Assembly: GCF_003201975.1 (NCBI RefSeq)
Contig: NZ_QJJQ01000001.1
Coordinates: 248,001-312,000 of the forward strand
Direction of reading: 5' to 3'
DNA length: 64,000 bases
Source: Pseudogracilibacillus auburnensis
Lineage (GTDB): Bacteria > Bacillota > Bacilli > Bacillales > Amphibacillaceae
In this document: piece by piece, positions 36,380 through 45,599 of the stretch
Layout: each line of letters opens with the position of its first letter
How positions within the stretch are numbered: the first letter of the stretch is position 1
Notes under the pieces: generated by a model
What the model saw: only the letters and a program-made list of their open reading frames with translations
Told to the model about the DNA's origin: nothing
The model's database searches: none
Program-made: the position numbers and the translations under genes

Positions 36380-36860
36380 GGCTTTCACTCTAGATGGTCG
36401 CTTTCCGCGGGCAGCTGATAAGCCTCATCTCCCGCAGGAGTCAACCACCTGCCGTTCCAACCATAATTTTATAGGATGTAAAAACGAACGATAACATTAT
36501 ACTTTTGTTTGTTGTTCGGTTTTATTCTAGAAGTAGTCTATTATGAAATTCATTCAGATAAGAACGTTAAAGCTATTTTTATTCACCAGCAATCAGTACA
36601 ATGTCTAGGACTGCTCCTATGCTCTTTCCACCGAAAAGCATTGTCGTGGGCTTCAGTACTAGTTCCTCCCGAAATGATACATCTTGTCTCACGGAAAAGC
36701 TTTTGGACTGTGCTTGCGTTCTTCCCATCGACAAGCGTTGTGACGCGATTACTCGTTGTAAATGACATTGTGCGTTTGTATCATCGACTGACTCTAGTAC
36801 GTCTTATATGTCGTACGTACAATTTTGTTCTCGCTATGAAGGTTTGTAGATAAGCCCAAG
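36380..36860 (+). repeat. Family D copy 2 followed by family A-like modules
   Basis: 36410-36557 begins 'gctttccgcgggcagctgat' and then repeats the sequence of 60-165. 36590-36850 holds diverged 'cccatcgacaagc', 'gactgtgcttgcg' and TACTAGTTCCTCCCG modules of family A. The 114-codon frame across it is repeat DNA, not a gene. 36075-36380 is otherwise non-coding, with a terminator-like hairpin (AAGTGAA / TTCACTT, then TTTTTTT) at 36276-36313. Confidence 0.7.
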
Positions 36861-36925
36861 GTTTCTAATATTAAAATTACTTTAAAAAGGAAGCGATTTC
36901 AATTACATGGAATGGGGATGGTTAA

Positions 36926-37693
36926 ATGAATAATAAAACGGTTATCGTTACAGGTGGGTCAAGCGGCATGGGGAAATATATGGCGAAACGATTTGCGGAT
37001 GAAGGTGCAAATGTTGTCATTACTGGCCGAAAGGAAGAACGCCTCCAATTAGTAAAAGAGGAGCTTTTAGAAACAGCTACTGGAAAAGTTATGTATGTTC
37101 AAATGGATGTGAGGGAGCCTGCCGATGTTAAACGGATGGTAGACGAGGCGGTAGAAGAATTTGGGGCGATCGATCATCTCGTTAATAATGCAGCGGGAAA
37201 TTTTATCGTTGCAGCAGAAGAATTATCGATCAATGGATGGAACACTGTTATTGACATCGTTTTAAATGGAACATTCTATTGTAGTAAGGCAGTTGGGGAA
37301 TATTGGATAAAGGAAAAAAGGAAAGGAACCATTTTAAACATGGTAGCAACGTATGCATGGGATGCAGGTGCTGGTGTTATTCATAGTGCAGCTGCTAAAG
37401 CGGGGGTGTTAAGTTTAACGAGGACGCTTGCAGTTGAATGGGGAAGTAAATATGGCATTCGTGTCAATGCGATTGCACCGGGTCCGATTGAGCGAACAGG
37501 TGGTGCAGAGAAATTAATGTTATCACCAGAAATGGCAGAGAGAACGAGACAGTCTGTCCCATTAAAAAGATTTGGAAAACCGGAAGAAATTGCTGGACTT
37601 GCTTGTTTTCTTTTGTCAGATGATGCATCATATATTAATGGGGAAGTTGTTACGATGGATGGCGGACAGTGGTTAAATCAATTACCGTTTTAA
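36926..37693 (+). CDS. fadH: 2,4-dienoyl-CoA reductase-like SDR (FadH/YkuF type)
   Basis: 255 aa SDR. TGGSSGMGKYMA binds NADP; 'NNAAGNFIV' replaces the usual NNAG, and 'VIHSAAAKAGV' has Ser-Ala-Ala-Ala-Lys where classical SDRs have Tyr-x-x-x-Lys. Both changes are typical of the 2,4-dienoyl-CoA reductase group that removes conjugated double bonds during unsaturated fatty-acid oxidation. ATG after GGGGATGGTTAA. Single gene with terminator. Confidence 0.88.
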   Translation: MNNKTVIVTGGSSGMGKYMAKRFADEGANVVITGRKEERLQLVKEELLETATGKVMYVQMDVREPADVKRMVDEAVEEFGAIDHLVNNAAGNFIVAAEELSINGWNTVIDIVLNGTFYCSKAVGEYWIKEKRKGTILNMVATYAWDAGAGVIHSAAAKAGVLSLTRTLAVEWGSKYGIRVNAIAPGPIERTGGAEKLMLSPEMAERTRQSVPLKRFGKPEEIAGLACFLLSDDASYINGEVVTMDGGQWLNQLPF

Positions 37694-37718
37694 AGCACCC
37701 TATTTGTGGTGCTTTTTT
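37692..37718 (+). terminator. Terminator of the fadH-like gene
   Basis: AAAGCACC and GGTGCTTT form an 8-bp stem with an 8-base loop, followed by TTTT. It starts at the stop codon. Confidence 0.9.
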
Positions 37719-37776
37719 GATTAATTTTATGAACCAGTACCACTAGAAATTTGCTAAAAAACGAGGGGGGATCAGC

Positions 37777-40137
37777 ATGTCCATAGAGAAAAGTAAGAAG
37801 AAGCGGTGGAATTGGAAAAAAATAATTGTTAGCTTTATCGGAGTTCTTGTCATCGGTCTTATTTTTGGATTCTTTTTTGTTCATCATTATATCAATAAAT
37901 CGCTTCCTCAAGTAGAAGGAACGATTGAAATTCCGGTTAGTAGCGAAGTTGTCGTTTATACAGATGAAAACGGGGTTCCTCATATTAAAGCAGATAATGC
38001 ACAAGATTTATATACGGCACAAGGTTATGTCCAAGCACAAAACCGGATATTTCAAATGGAGTTATCGAGAAGGCAAGCATCTGGAACATTAAGTGAATTA
38101 ATTGGTGAGGCAACTGTTTCAAGTGATAAATATTTTCGAACACTCGGTTTAAGAAGGGCAGCAGAAAAGTCGTATGACCATTATTCAGAAGATGCGAAAA
38201 AAGTATTACAATGGTTTAGTGACGGGGTAAACGCCTATATAAAAGATGCTAAAGCAAATGGAACATTACCAGTAGAGTTTACACTTATCGGTACGGAACC
38301 TGGAGAGTGGACTCCAATCGATTCATTAACAATCGGTAAATATATGGCATTTGATTTGGGGGGGCATTGGGAAAGGCAGGCATTTAATTATTATTTGTTA
38401 AACCAATTTTCGTTAGAAAAAGCGTATGAATTATTTCCGTCATACCCTAAAGGTCGAATGACCATTTTGGATGAAGAAGAAATTAATATTGCAGCAAGTT
38501 TTAAAGAAGCTATCATTCCTGAGCCTTTTAACGGCAGTAATAATTGGGTAATCAGTGGAGAGAAAACGGCTTCAGGAATGCCACTGTTAGCAGATGATCC
38601 ACATTTAGGGCTTGGAACTCCATCTATTTGGTATCAAATGCATCTAGAATCAAATGATCTAAATGTTAGTGGAGTTATTTTTGCAGGCGTTCCAGGAATT
38701 ATTCTAGGTCATAATGAAAATATCGCTTGGGGTGTTACAAATACTGGGCCAGATGTCCAACAACTATATATGGAAAAGCGCAATCCACAAAATAAGGAAG
38801 AATATTTATTTGAAGGGGAATGGGAAAAGGCAAATATGATCAAAGAGCCGATTAAAGTAAAGGGGAAAGAAACGGTCGACTATGAAGTCGTCGAAACACG
38901 TCACGGTCCTGTCGTTTCAGAATTTGCTGAAGATGGCGGAAAAGATGCTGTTCTTTCTCTTAGATGGACTGCACTTGATGCAACTACAGAGCTTCAAGCC
39001 ATTTTGAATTTAAATAAAGCATCGAACTGGGAAGAATTTGAAAAAGCATTAGAAGATTTTCATGCTCCAGCCCAAAACTTTGTCTTTTCTTCAATAGATG
39101 GAACGATTGCTTATAAAGCAAATGGGAAAATTCCGATCTACGACAATAGTGAAGATGCACTTTTGCCACTACCAGGTTGGGACCAAAAATATGAATGGAA
39201 CGATTTTATTCCATTTGATGAATTGCCTAAAGTAGTAAATCCTGAAAAAGGCTTTATTGCAACAGCGAATAATAAAGTTGCTGGTGAATCCTATCCTTAC
39301 CATATTAGTAATGTATGGGCTCAACCTTATCGATATGAGCGAATTTTTGAAGTGCTTGCGGAAAATGATCAATTAACCGTACAAGATATGAAAGATTTAC
39401 AAATGGATGCAGTCAATTTACGGGCAAGAGAATTTGTTCCTATATTTATTCAAACATTAAAAGAAGAACAACTATCGGAAGCAGAGGAAAATGCACTATC
39501 CGTGTTAAGGGAATGGAATTATGTAGATGATGTTGATCTCGCAGGTCCGCTCATTTTTGATGAGTGGTTTGCTGAGATAGAGGCAATAATGTATGAAGAG
39601 ATTTCTGATGATGTGATGCATTTATTTAGTAATATGGGTCAATCGACAGATGAACTACTCAGACTTGGAAATGATTCGATTTGGATCGACGACCACGGAG
39701 GAATAAAGTCCATTTTGAAGGAATCATTAACCAAAACAGTAGCAAATTTAGAAGACGCATATGGAAAAAAACAAGAAAGTTGGAAATGGGGCGACTACCA
39801 CAAGGTGGAATTTAAGCATCCACTTGCCAGTGCAAATAAAGTGTTGGGTTATTATTTCAATGCGGAAAAACCACTACCAGTAAACGGAAGTGGAGTTACA
39901 CCATTAGCAGCTAGACATTATGATAATGGGATTGTGTATCATGGTGCATCATGGCGGTTTGTTATTGATCTAGACGATATTTCAGTCGGTCACCATATTG
40001 TAGGTCCTGGACAATCCGGACATGTAAAGAGTCCGTGGTATAATGACCAAGTGGAAGACTGGGTCGAAGGAAATTATCATGAGACGACTATTTCAAATGA
40101 AGAAGGAATGGAACTAAAATTAATTCCGGAACAATAA
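37777..40137 (+). CDS. Penicillin acylase-family Ntn hydrolase
   Basis: 786 aa. An N-terminal membrane anchor (residues about 13-35) places the enzyme outside the membrane. The alpha-chain region is followed by the autocatalytic cleavage site: G-S-N-N-W-V, whose Ser (near residue 250) becomes the N-terminal nucleophile of the beta chain. Then come 'ADDPHLGLGTPSIWYQMHLE', 'GVPGIILGHNENIAWGVTNT' and the C-terminal 'SGHVKSPWYNDQ', all family hallmarks. Substrates may be acyl-homoserine lactones, fatty-acyl amides or beta-lactams. ATG after GGGGGGATCAGC. Confidence 0.93.
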   Translation: MSIEKSKKKRWNWKKIIVSFIGVLVIGLIFGFFFVHHYINKSLPQVEGTIEIPVSSEVVVYTDENGVPHIKADNAQDLYTAQGYVQAQNRIFQMELSRRQASGTLSELIGEATVSSDKYFRTLGLRRAAEKSYDHYSEDAKKVLQWFSDGVNAYIKDAKANGTLPVEFTLIGTEPGEWTPIDSLTIGKYMAFDLGGHWERQAFNYYLLNQFSLEKAYELFPSYPKGRMTILDEEEINIAASFKEAIIPEPFNGSNNWVISGEKTASGMPLLADDPHLGLGTPSIWYQMHLESNDLNVSGVIFAGVPGIILGHNENIAWGVTNTGPDVQQLYMEKRNPQNKEEYLFEGEWEKANMIKEPIKVKGKETVDYEVVETRHGPVVSEFAEDGGKDAVLSLRWTALDATTELQAILNLNKASNWEEFEKALEDFHAPAQNFVFSSIDGTIAYKANGKIPIYDNSEDALLPLPGWDQKYEWNDFIPFDELPKVVNPEKGFIATANNKVAGESYPYHISNVWAQPYRYERIFEVLAENDQLTVQDMKDLQMDAVNLRAREFVPIFIQTLKEEQLSEAEENALSVLREWNYVDDVDLAGPLIFDEWFAEIEAIMYEEISDDVMHLFSNMGQSTDELLRLGNDSIWIDDHGGIKSILKESLTKTVANLEDAYGKKQESWKWGDYHKVEFKHPLASANKVLGYYFNAEKPLPVNGSGVTPLAARHYDNGIVYHGASWRFVIDLDDISVGHHIVGPGQSGHVKSPWYNDQVEDWVEGNYHETTISNEEGMELKLIPEQ

Positions 40138-40184
40138 ACTAAGCTTGCAGTGCGTGTTCAAAAAGGAGAATAAAAAAATCGAGG

Positions 40185-40350
40185 TCGGTTAAGATCGCTA
40201 GCGTCTAGGGACTGCGCTTACGCTCGCCCCGCCGAAGTGCATTTGTGCTAAATGCTCGTCCCACCCGGAAAACATTGTGCGTCGAGTTCGAGGCGTCGTA
40301 GCCTTTGAGCAAATGCTTAACACGCCGGAAAAGTGGTCTCCTTTTTCAAG
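40185..40350. repeat. Family A fragment
   Basis: CTAGCGTCTAGGGACTGCGC, TCGCCCCGCCGAAGTGCATT and a second CCCACCCGGAAAACATTGTG module resemble family A interiors; the terminal repeats are missing. Bases 40138-40446 hold no gene. Confidence 0.6.
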
Positions 40351-40446
40351 GAAAGAAGCGTATGTATTTTAATAAGTGAGCAGCTAAAAAAAGCAAGTAA
40401 CAAAGAAATGCAAAGTGTCATTTTTACCAGACTTTTTAAACAACCT

Positions 40447-40488
40447 CTTGTAAAGAGAAACAGACGTTTTTCTTTACAAGTTTTTTTT
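40447..40488 (+). terminator. Strong terminator downstream of the acylase gene
   Basis: CTTGTAAAGAGAAA and TTTTTCTTTACAAG form a 14-bp stem with one G-T pair and loop cagacg, followed by eight T residues. It lies 310 bases after the acylase stop and 30 bases before the P450 start, so it may act as an attenuator for the latter. Confidence 0.85.
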
Positions 40489-40517
40489 CGTTTATTTCTT
40501 TCTATATAGGAAATGAT

Positions 40518-41810
40518 ATGGTTAGTCCAATAGAAAGATGTGATTATTTTATGACGTTACGAATTGAAATTCCACGAGACGAACAGATCGATAGTACACT
40601 TTGTTTACTAAAAGAAGGATATCGCTTTATTCCTAATCGGCGTCGGAAATTACAATCCGATCTATTTGAAACAACATTATATGGCCAAAAAGTAATTTGC
40701 ATGAGTGGAAAAGAAGCGGCAGAAGTTTTCTATCAAACAGACTATTTCAAAAGAAAAGGTGCAGCACCGAAACGAATTCAAAAAACGTTATTTGGTGAGC
40801 ATGGGGTCCAAACATTAGATGATGAATCACATAAAAGGCGTAAAGCTTTGTTTATGTCTTTGTTTACTCCCGAACACCTTGATACATTAAAGCAAATAAC
40901 GTCAACATGCTGGGAACAAGCTTTCTTAACTTTGGAACCGAAGAGCGAAATTAACTTATTTGAAGAGGCGAAAAAAATAATGTGTCAAGTAGCGTGTCAG
41001 TGGGCAAATGTCCCATTAAAAGCAACGGAAATAGAAAACGTAGCAAATGATTTATGGTCGTTAGTCGATGCTTTTGGAGCTGTAGGGGTTAGGTATTGGC
41101 AAGGTAGAGTAGCGAGAAAAAGATGTGAGCGGTGGATAGAGAAGATCATATCATCCGTTCGGTCAGGTATAACTCAAGTTGAAAAAAACACACCATTATT
41201 TAACATTGCTTTTTACAATGAACAAGATGGAAAGAATCTAGACATAAAGGTTGCTGCTGTAGAGCTTATTAATATACTACGTCCGATTGTTGCGATTAGC
41301 TTATATATCACATTTGGAGCACTTGCCTTATATCAATATCCAAAAGTGAAAAAAAGACTTCAGCAAAGTGAAGATGATTATACACGTATGTTTACGCAAG
41401 AAGTAAGACGTTTTTATCCATTTACTCCTTTTGTCGGTGCAAGGGTGAGGAATGAATTTGTATGGAGTGGACATCTATTTAAACCAAATACGTTAGTTTT
41501 GCTCGATGTGTATGGGATGAATCATGATCATCGTATATGGGGTAATCCTAGCGAGTTTGCACCTGAAAGATTTGCTGAAAAAAATGTAACTAAATATAAT
41601 TTTATTCCACAAGGCGGGGGCGAATTTATTAAAAACCACCGTTGTGCTGGCGAAATAGTAACAATTACAGTAATGGAGCAGAGCTTTGATTTCTTAGCAC
41701 GAAAATTATCTTATACTGTACCAAAACAAAAACTTGATGTTAGTCTCAACCGAATGCCACCGATGCTAAAAACTGGATTTATTATGACAGACCTAACTCG
41801 TAGAGAGTGA
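40518..41810 (+). CDS. Cytochrome P450, CYP152 fatty-acid peroxygenase type
   Basis: 430 aa soluble P450 that uses H2O2 to hydroxylate or decarboxylate fatty acids. Features: Arg-Pro in INILRPIVAIS (binds the substrate carboxylate, in place of the usual acid-alcohol pair), E-V-R-R (ExxR), 'NPSEFAPERF' and the heme loop 'FIPQGGGEFIKNHRCAGE' with the thiolate Cys. ATG 40518 has AGGA at good spacing. ATG 40551 (MTLRIEIPRDEQ) would give 419 aa, closer to known CYP152 proteins, but lacks a good site. No redox partner is needed or present. Confidence 0.92.
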   Translation: MVSPIERCDYFMTLRIEIPRDEQIDSTLCLLKEGYRFIPNRRRKLQSDLFETTLYGQKVICMSGKEAAEVFYQTDYFKRKGAAPKRIQKTLFGEHGVQTLDDESHKRRKALFMSLFTPEHLDTLKQITSTCWEQAFLTLEPKSEINLFEEAKKIMCQVACQWANVPLKATEIENVANDLWSLVDAFGAVGVRYWQGRVARKRCERWIEKIISSVRSGITQVEKNTPLFNIAFYNEQDGKNLDIKVAAVELINILRPIVAISLYITFGALALYQYPKVKKRLQQSEDDYTRMFTQEVRRFYPFTPFVGARVRNEFVWSGHLFKPNTLVLLDVYGMNHDHRIWGNPSEFAPERFAEKNVTKYNFIPQGGGEFIKNHRCAGEIVTITVMEQSFDFLARKLSYTVPKQKLDVSLNRMPPMLKTGFIMTDLTRRE

Positions 41811-42063
41811 GGTAAGTAGAGGATAGAAGAAAATGGAGTTTGTGCTCAAGCGATCCTAGGTTCAAATGCTGTATTCATCAGGATAACGATCGCTAAACGA
41901 TGTGCAAATGCCTGAGCTAAAAGGAGCACGTTATTTGCATTACGAAAATGCAAATGTAAAAGGAAACCTGTTTATGGTGCGACCTTTACGGTAGTAATGT
42001 TGATTTGAAGATGAAACTTCAATGGGATTTCGCACTTTGCCGACATTTTCCGCACATCGATCG

Positions 42064-42086
42064 AATTTCAACACGTTGTTGAAATT
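42064..42086. other. Inverted repeat in the 41.8-42.3 kb gap
   Basis: AATTTCAAC and GTTGAAATT are perfect 9-bp arms around a 5-base loop. The neighbourhood (42020-42120) has four CCGCAC or CCGTAC motifs spaced 25-55 bases apart. No gene is seen in 41811-42271. Confidence 0.5.
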
Positions 42087-42271
42087 TACCGTACTCTGTT
42101 AAAGATTCCCGCACTTTTCATTCAATTGGAATTTTTCCTTCTCCTTTTTGGACACGAAACTTAACTAAAAGCATGGCTTTTTTACCATAGTAAAGTTTGG
42201 AAAAAAGTGATATTATTGAATAAAAGTCATGATTACATTTTAATGTCATATCATAAAAAAGAGGTGGAACA

Positions 42272-42652
42272 ATGTCAGATAGAGATGACGTTATCATTAT
42301 TGATCCGGATGAAAGAGGTGGACAATTGGGAACGACAGATGATGAAAGATTATTAGCGATGCTCATTTATGTAACAAGTTTTTTTACAACGATTATTGGG
42401 CCGATTATCATTTGGCTTATAAAACGTGAAGAATCTTCTTTTATCGACTTTCACGGAAAAGAATATTTAAACTTTATTATTTCTTATTTTGTGTACGGAA
42501 TAGTTGCAGGGTTATCGGTGCTAATATTGATTGGATTTATTTTAGCCCCGATTGTAGGAGTTGCCGCATTTGTATTTACCATTATTGCTGCAGTAAAAGC
42601 ATTTAATGGTGAAAGATATCAAATCCCTTTCATCTTCCGAATTATAAAGTAG
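42272..42652 (+). CDS. DUF4870 small membrane protein
   Basis: 126 aa. Acidic N-terminus (residues 1-30), then three hydrophobic segments with 'ERLLAMLIYVTSFFTTIIGP', 'FIDFHGKEYLNFIISYF' and 'VAAFVFTIIAAVKAFNGERY', the DUF4870/Tic20-like pattern. ATG after AGAGGTGGAACA. Function unknown; upstream of rsbU by 250 bases and separated by a terminator, so not part of the sigB operon. Confidence 0.85.
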   Translation: MSDRDDVIIIDPDERGGQLGTTDDERLLAMLIYVTSFFTTIIGPIIIWLIKREESSFIDFHGKEYLNFIISYFVYGIVAGLSVLILIGFILAPIVGVAAFVFTIIAAVKAFNGERYQIPFIFRIIK

Positions 42653-42659
42653 TTTTTTT

Positions 42660-42694
42660 GCGGGCATATAATTTTTTATTGTGCTCGTTTTTTT
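42660..42694 (+). terminator. Terminator of the DUF4870 gene
   Basis: GCGGGCATATAA and TTATTGTGCTCG pair imperfectly around a TTTT loop, followed by TTTTTTT. Confidence 0.7.
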
Positions 42695-42903
42695 ATACCT
42701 AATTAGCACAAGAGTTCGTTATTAAAAATAATGAAATGCACCTTTTTTAATTGTAATCTGACGGTAATTGAATTGTTAGAATGTATACAAACAATGTCTT
42801 TTTATAAAGGAAATATTTGTTATGATGATAAGAAATGAAGCGTGAATGAAAGCTACACATATGTACGGTCATAATGAGAAAAAATATACAGGGAGACTAG
42901 CAT

Positions 42904-43914
42904 ATGAATAAAATAGAAGCGGATGGACAAGTATATAAAAAATTATTGCGACAATATTTAGAAAGTGATAATAACAGTTTTTTAGATGAAGCAAAGCGAA
43001 TGAGCATTTCATTTGTTAGCAGAAATATTTATCCAGAAGAAATAGTTCGAATACATATGAAGGCAATTGATTCGTTGTATGGGGAAATGTTTAATGACTA
43101 TAAACGCTCCCTTCAATTTTTACTAGAGGCATTAATTGCATACCGTAAGGCTCATGAAGAATTCGAAAAGTTAAAATTAGAACAATATGAATTAAAGTCA
43201 GAAATACAAGTGGCTGCAAATATGCAAAAAACGTTACTAGCAACAAAAGTACCGGAAATAGATTGTTTAGATATTGGAGCAATAAGTGTACCGTTCCGTC
43301 AAATGAACGGTGATTATTTTCACTTTGTTCAAGGCGAGGATGGAGCGTTAGGAGTTGCAATCGCTGATGTTATTGGAAAAGGAGTTCCAGCTGCTTTAAG
43401 TATGTCAATGATAAAATATGCGATGGATAGTTTCTACGAAGAATCGATGAGTCCAAGTGCCATTTTACGAAATTTGAATAGAGTAGTGGAACGAAACGTA
43501 GCATCAAATATGTTTATTACAATGTTTTATGGACAATTTTTTTCGGCCTCCAACCTTTTTAGATTTGCTTCGGCTGGGCATGAACCAGGATTTATTTATC
43601 GTGCAAGGAAAAAGAAGTTTATGGAGATAGACGCAAAGGGAATTGTTCTAGGTGTATTAAAACATACATATTATAACCAATACGAAATTCAAATCGAAAA
43701 AGACGATATGATTATCTTACTCACGGATGGGGTAACGGAATGTAGCCGGGGTGGTAGATTTGTTAAAAGGGAAGAGGTTATTGAAATAATTGAGAAGTAT
43801 GCTGATCTTCCTGCACAACAACATGTCGAACAAGTTTATCGACATTTTCATCAACTGGATGACTTCGAATTAAAAGATGATTTTACATTAATTATTATAA
43901 AAAGAAAAGTTTAA
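42904..43914 (+). CDS. rsbU: SigB-pathway phosphatase RsbU
   Basis: 336 aa PP2C-type phosphatase that dephosphorylates RsbV and so releases SigB. N-terminal helical RsbT-binding-like domain (residues 1-85), linker coiled coil ('YELKSEIQVAANMQKTLL'), then the phosphatase domain with metal Asp in 'MNGDYFHF', 'IADVIGKGVPAALSMSM' and 'LTDGVTE'. ATG after GGGAGACTAGCAT. No rsbR, rsbS or rsbT lies upstream in the window, as in the shorter staphylococcal version, so the input signal is unclear. Its stop codon forms part of the SigB promoter for rsbV. Confidence 0.95.
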   Translation: MNKIEADGQVYKKLLRQYLESDNNSFLDEAKRMSISFVSRNIYPEEIVRIHMKAIDSLYGEMFNDYKRSLQFLLEALIAYRKAHEEFEKLKLEQYELKSEIQVAANMQKTLLATKVPEIDCLDIGAISVPFRQMNGDYFHFVQGEDGALGVAIADVIGKGVPAALSMSMIKYAMDSFYEESMSPSAILRNLNRVVERNVASNMFITMFYGQFFSASNLFRFASAGHEPGFIYRARKKKFMEIDAKGIVLGVLKHTYYNQYEIQIEKDDMIILLTDGVTECSRGGRFVKREEVIEIIEKYADLPAQQHVEQVYRHFHQLDDFELKDDFTLIIIKRKV

Positions 43915-43934
43915 TAGTTCGAAAGTATGGGTAT
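43909..43934 (+). promoter_or_regulatory. SigB promoter upstream of rsbV
   Basis: GTTTAA, 14 bases, GGGTAT: a perfect match to the SigB consensus. It overlaps the last bases of rsbU and would start transcription near 43941. SigB thus amplifies rsbV-rsbW-sigB, as known in Bacillus subtilis. Confidence 0.92.
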
Positions 43935-43989
43935 ATGGTAGAATAAGGGACGAAGTTATGTGATTTTATACATAGATGAGGTGGTAAGG

Positions 43990-44310
43990 TTGAATTTGAA
44001 AATTGATATATTGAGGGAAGAAAATAATTATATTGTAAGACTAACTGGTGAAATTGATGTATATACAGCACCAAAATTAAAAGATAAACTTCTCCCTTTA
44101 ACAGAAAAGGAAGGGAATAAAATTAAAATCGATCTTGCAAATACAACTTACCTAGATAGTACGGGTCTAGGTGTATTTATTAGTGCATATAAATCTACAA
44201 AACAGAATAATAGTAATCTCAAGCTGATTCATGTTCGTGATAGAGTACTACGACTTTTTCAAGTAACAGGTTTACATGAAATTATGAATCTGGAAATAGA
44301 TGAAAGATAG
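43990..44310 (+). CDS. rsbV: Anti-anti-sigma factor RsbV
   Basis: 106 aa STAS-domain protein that, unphosphorylated, binds RsbW and frees SigB. The phosphorylatable Ser is in 'YLDSTGLGVF', and the N-terminal strand reads 'YIVRLTGEIDVYTAPKL'. The TTG at 43990 follows GAGGTGG at proper spacing and gives the usual length; the ATG at 43960 has no ribosome site. Thirteen bases separate it from rsbW. Confidence 0.94.
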   Translation: MNLKIDILREENNYIVRLTGEIDVYTAPKLKDKLLPLTEKEGNKIKIDLANTTYLDSTGLGVFISAYKSTKQNNSNLKLIHVRDRVLRLFQVTGLHEIMNLEIDER

Positions 44311-44323
44311 GGGGGATATAACA

Positions 44324-44803
44324 ATGGAGCATTTTGATTTTATTGAGATGAAAGTGCCAGCAAAAGCGGAATATGTTGGAGTGATAAGGCTAAGTATTTC
44401 TGGGATAGCTAGCCGAATGGGGTTTTCCTATGATGCGATTGAAGATTTAAAAGTCGCGATATCAGAAGCTGCTACAAATGTAGTTGCTCATGCTTATGAA
44501 AGTAATGGGAGTGGGGAACTGAATATCGGTTTCGGTGTCTATGATAATCGATTGGAAATTATGGTTTCCGATCAAGGTGAGAGCTTTAGGTTTGATGAAA
44601 TTAAAAATCGAATTGGACCTGTAAGTGCAAAGGAAGAAGTAAAACCGATATCACAAATGCGTGAAGGAGGATTTGGTTTATTTTTAATTAATGCACTTAT
44701 GGATAAAGTCGAAATTAATAATGAATACGGTGTTATCGTATTAATGACGAAATATCTCGATGAAACTGAGGTGGAGCTAAGTGACCAAATCCAAACAAAA
44801 TAA
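44324..44803 (+). CDS. rsbW: Anti-sigma-B factor and RsbV kinase RsbW
   Basis: 159 aa GHKL-type serine kinase that phosphorylates RsbV and binds SigB. ATP-site motifs: N box 'DLKVAISEAATNVVAHAY', G1 'MVSDQGESF', G2 'REGGFGLFLINALMD'. N-terminal 'FDFIEMKVPAKAEYVGVIRL' (in part) is typical. ATG 44324 follows AGGGGGGATATAAC; the ATG at 44300 lies inside rsbV. It overlaps sigB by 23 bases. Confidence 0.95.
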   Translation: MEHFDFIEMKVPAKAEYVGVIRLSISGIASRMGFSYDAIEDLKVAISEAATNVVAHAYESNGSGELNIGFGVYDNRLEIMVSDQGESFRFDEIKNRIGPVSAKEEVKPISQMREGGFGLFLINALMDKVEINNEYGVIVLMTKYLDETEVELSDQIQTK

Positions 44804-45572
44804 TGAGGAAGAAGGGGATGTATACAGTTGGATTGATCATTTACAAAAACATCCAAATGATCAAGAGATAAAAGAAAAGTTTGTCCTTCATTATGAAGGC
44901 CTTGTTCACTCTCTAGCTCGAAAGTATTCACATAATCGTGGGAATCATGAAGATTTAGCACAAGTTGGAATGATTGGATTACTTATTGCGGTAGAACGGT
45001 TTAATAAAGACTTCGGAAAATCATTTGAAGCATTTGCAATTCCTACCATTATAGGGGAAATTAAACGCTTTATTCGTGACAAAACGTGGAGTGTACATGT
45101 CCCTCGCAGAATAAAGGAACTGGGACCTAAAATAAACCGAGCAGTCGATGATTTAACAAATGAACTTCAAAAATCTCCAACCGTTTATGAAATTGCTCAC
45201 TATTTAGGTGTATCGGAAGAAGAAGTATTAGAAACGATGGAAATGTCAAAAAGTTACAAGGCGCTATCGGTTGACTACAAACATGAGGTCGATGCCGACG
45301 GTGGAGCAGTGTCTATCTTGGATCTAGTCGGTGCAGAAGAAGAAAGTTACGATAAAGTAGACATACATATGGTTCTTGAAAGTGTTTTCCCTGTTTTGCC
45401 AGAACGTGAGCAACAAATATTAAAATACATTTTTTTCGATAATTTAAGTCAACAAGAAGTAGGAGAATTGCTTGGCATTTCTCAAATGCATGTATCAAGA
45501 TTACAAAGACGTTCTCTTCGAAAATTAAGAGAAATGCTTGAATCAGAAACTGAAAACTACGCCATTGATTAA
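44781..45572 (+). CDS. sigB: General stress sigma factor SigB
   Basis: 263 aa sigma-70 family type 3 factor. Region 2 'RKYSHNRGNHEDLAQVGMIG' with 'EAFAIPTIIGEIKRFIRDK', region 3 'SPTVYEIAHYLGVSEEEV', and region 4 helix-turn-helix 'LSQQEVGELLGISQMHVSRL'. GTG start after GAGGTGGAGCTAA, overlapping rsbW. The downstream phosphatase gene rsbX of B. subtilis is absent; repeat-like DNA follows, then tex. Confidence 0.96.
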   Translation: MTKSKQNNEEEGDVYSWIDHLQKHPNDQEIKEKFVLHYEGLVHSLARKYSHNRGNHEDLAQVGMIGLLIAVERFNKDFGKSFEAFAIPTIIGEIKRFIRDKTWSVHVPRRIKELGPKINRAVDDLTNELQKSPTVYEIAHYLGVSEEEVLETMEMSKSYKALSVDYKHEVDADGGAVSILDLVGAEEESYDKVDIHMVLESVFPVLPEREQQILKYIFFDNLSQQEVGELLGISQMHVSRLQRRSLRKLREMLESETENYAID

Positions 45573-45599
45573 GAAGGTGAGGAGAGTAAAGTATCCTTA

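Noticed and set aside
36509-36853. 114-codon frame as a gene
   Set aside because: It is composed of family D and family A repeat sequence and has no ribosome site.
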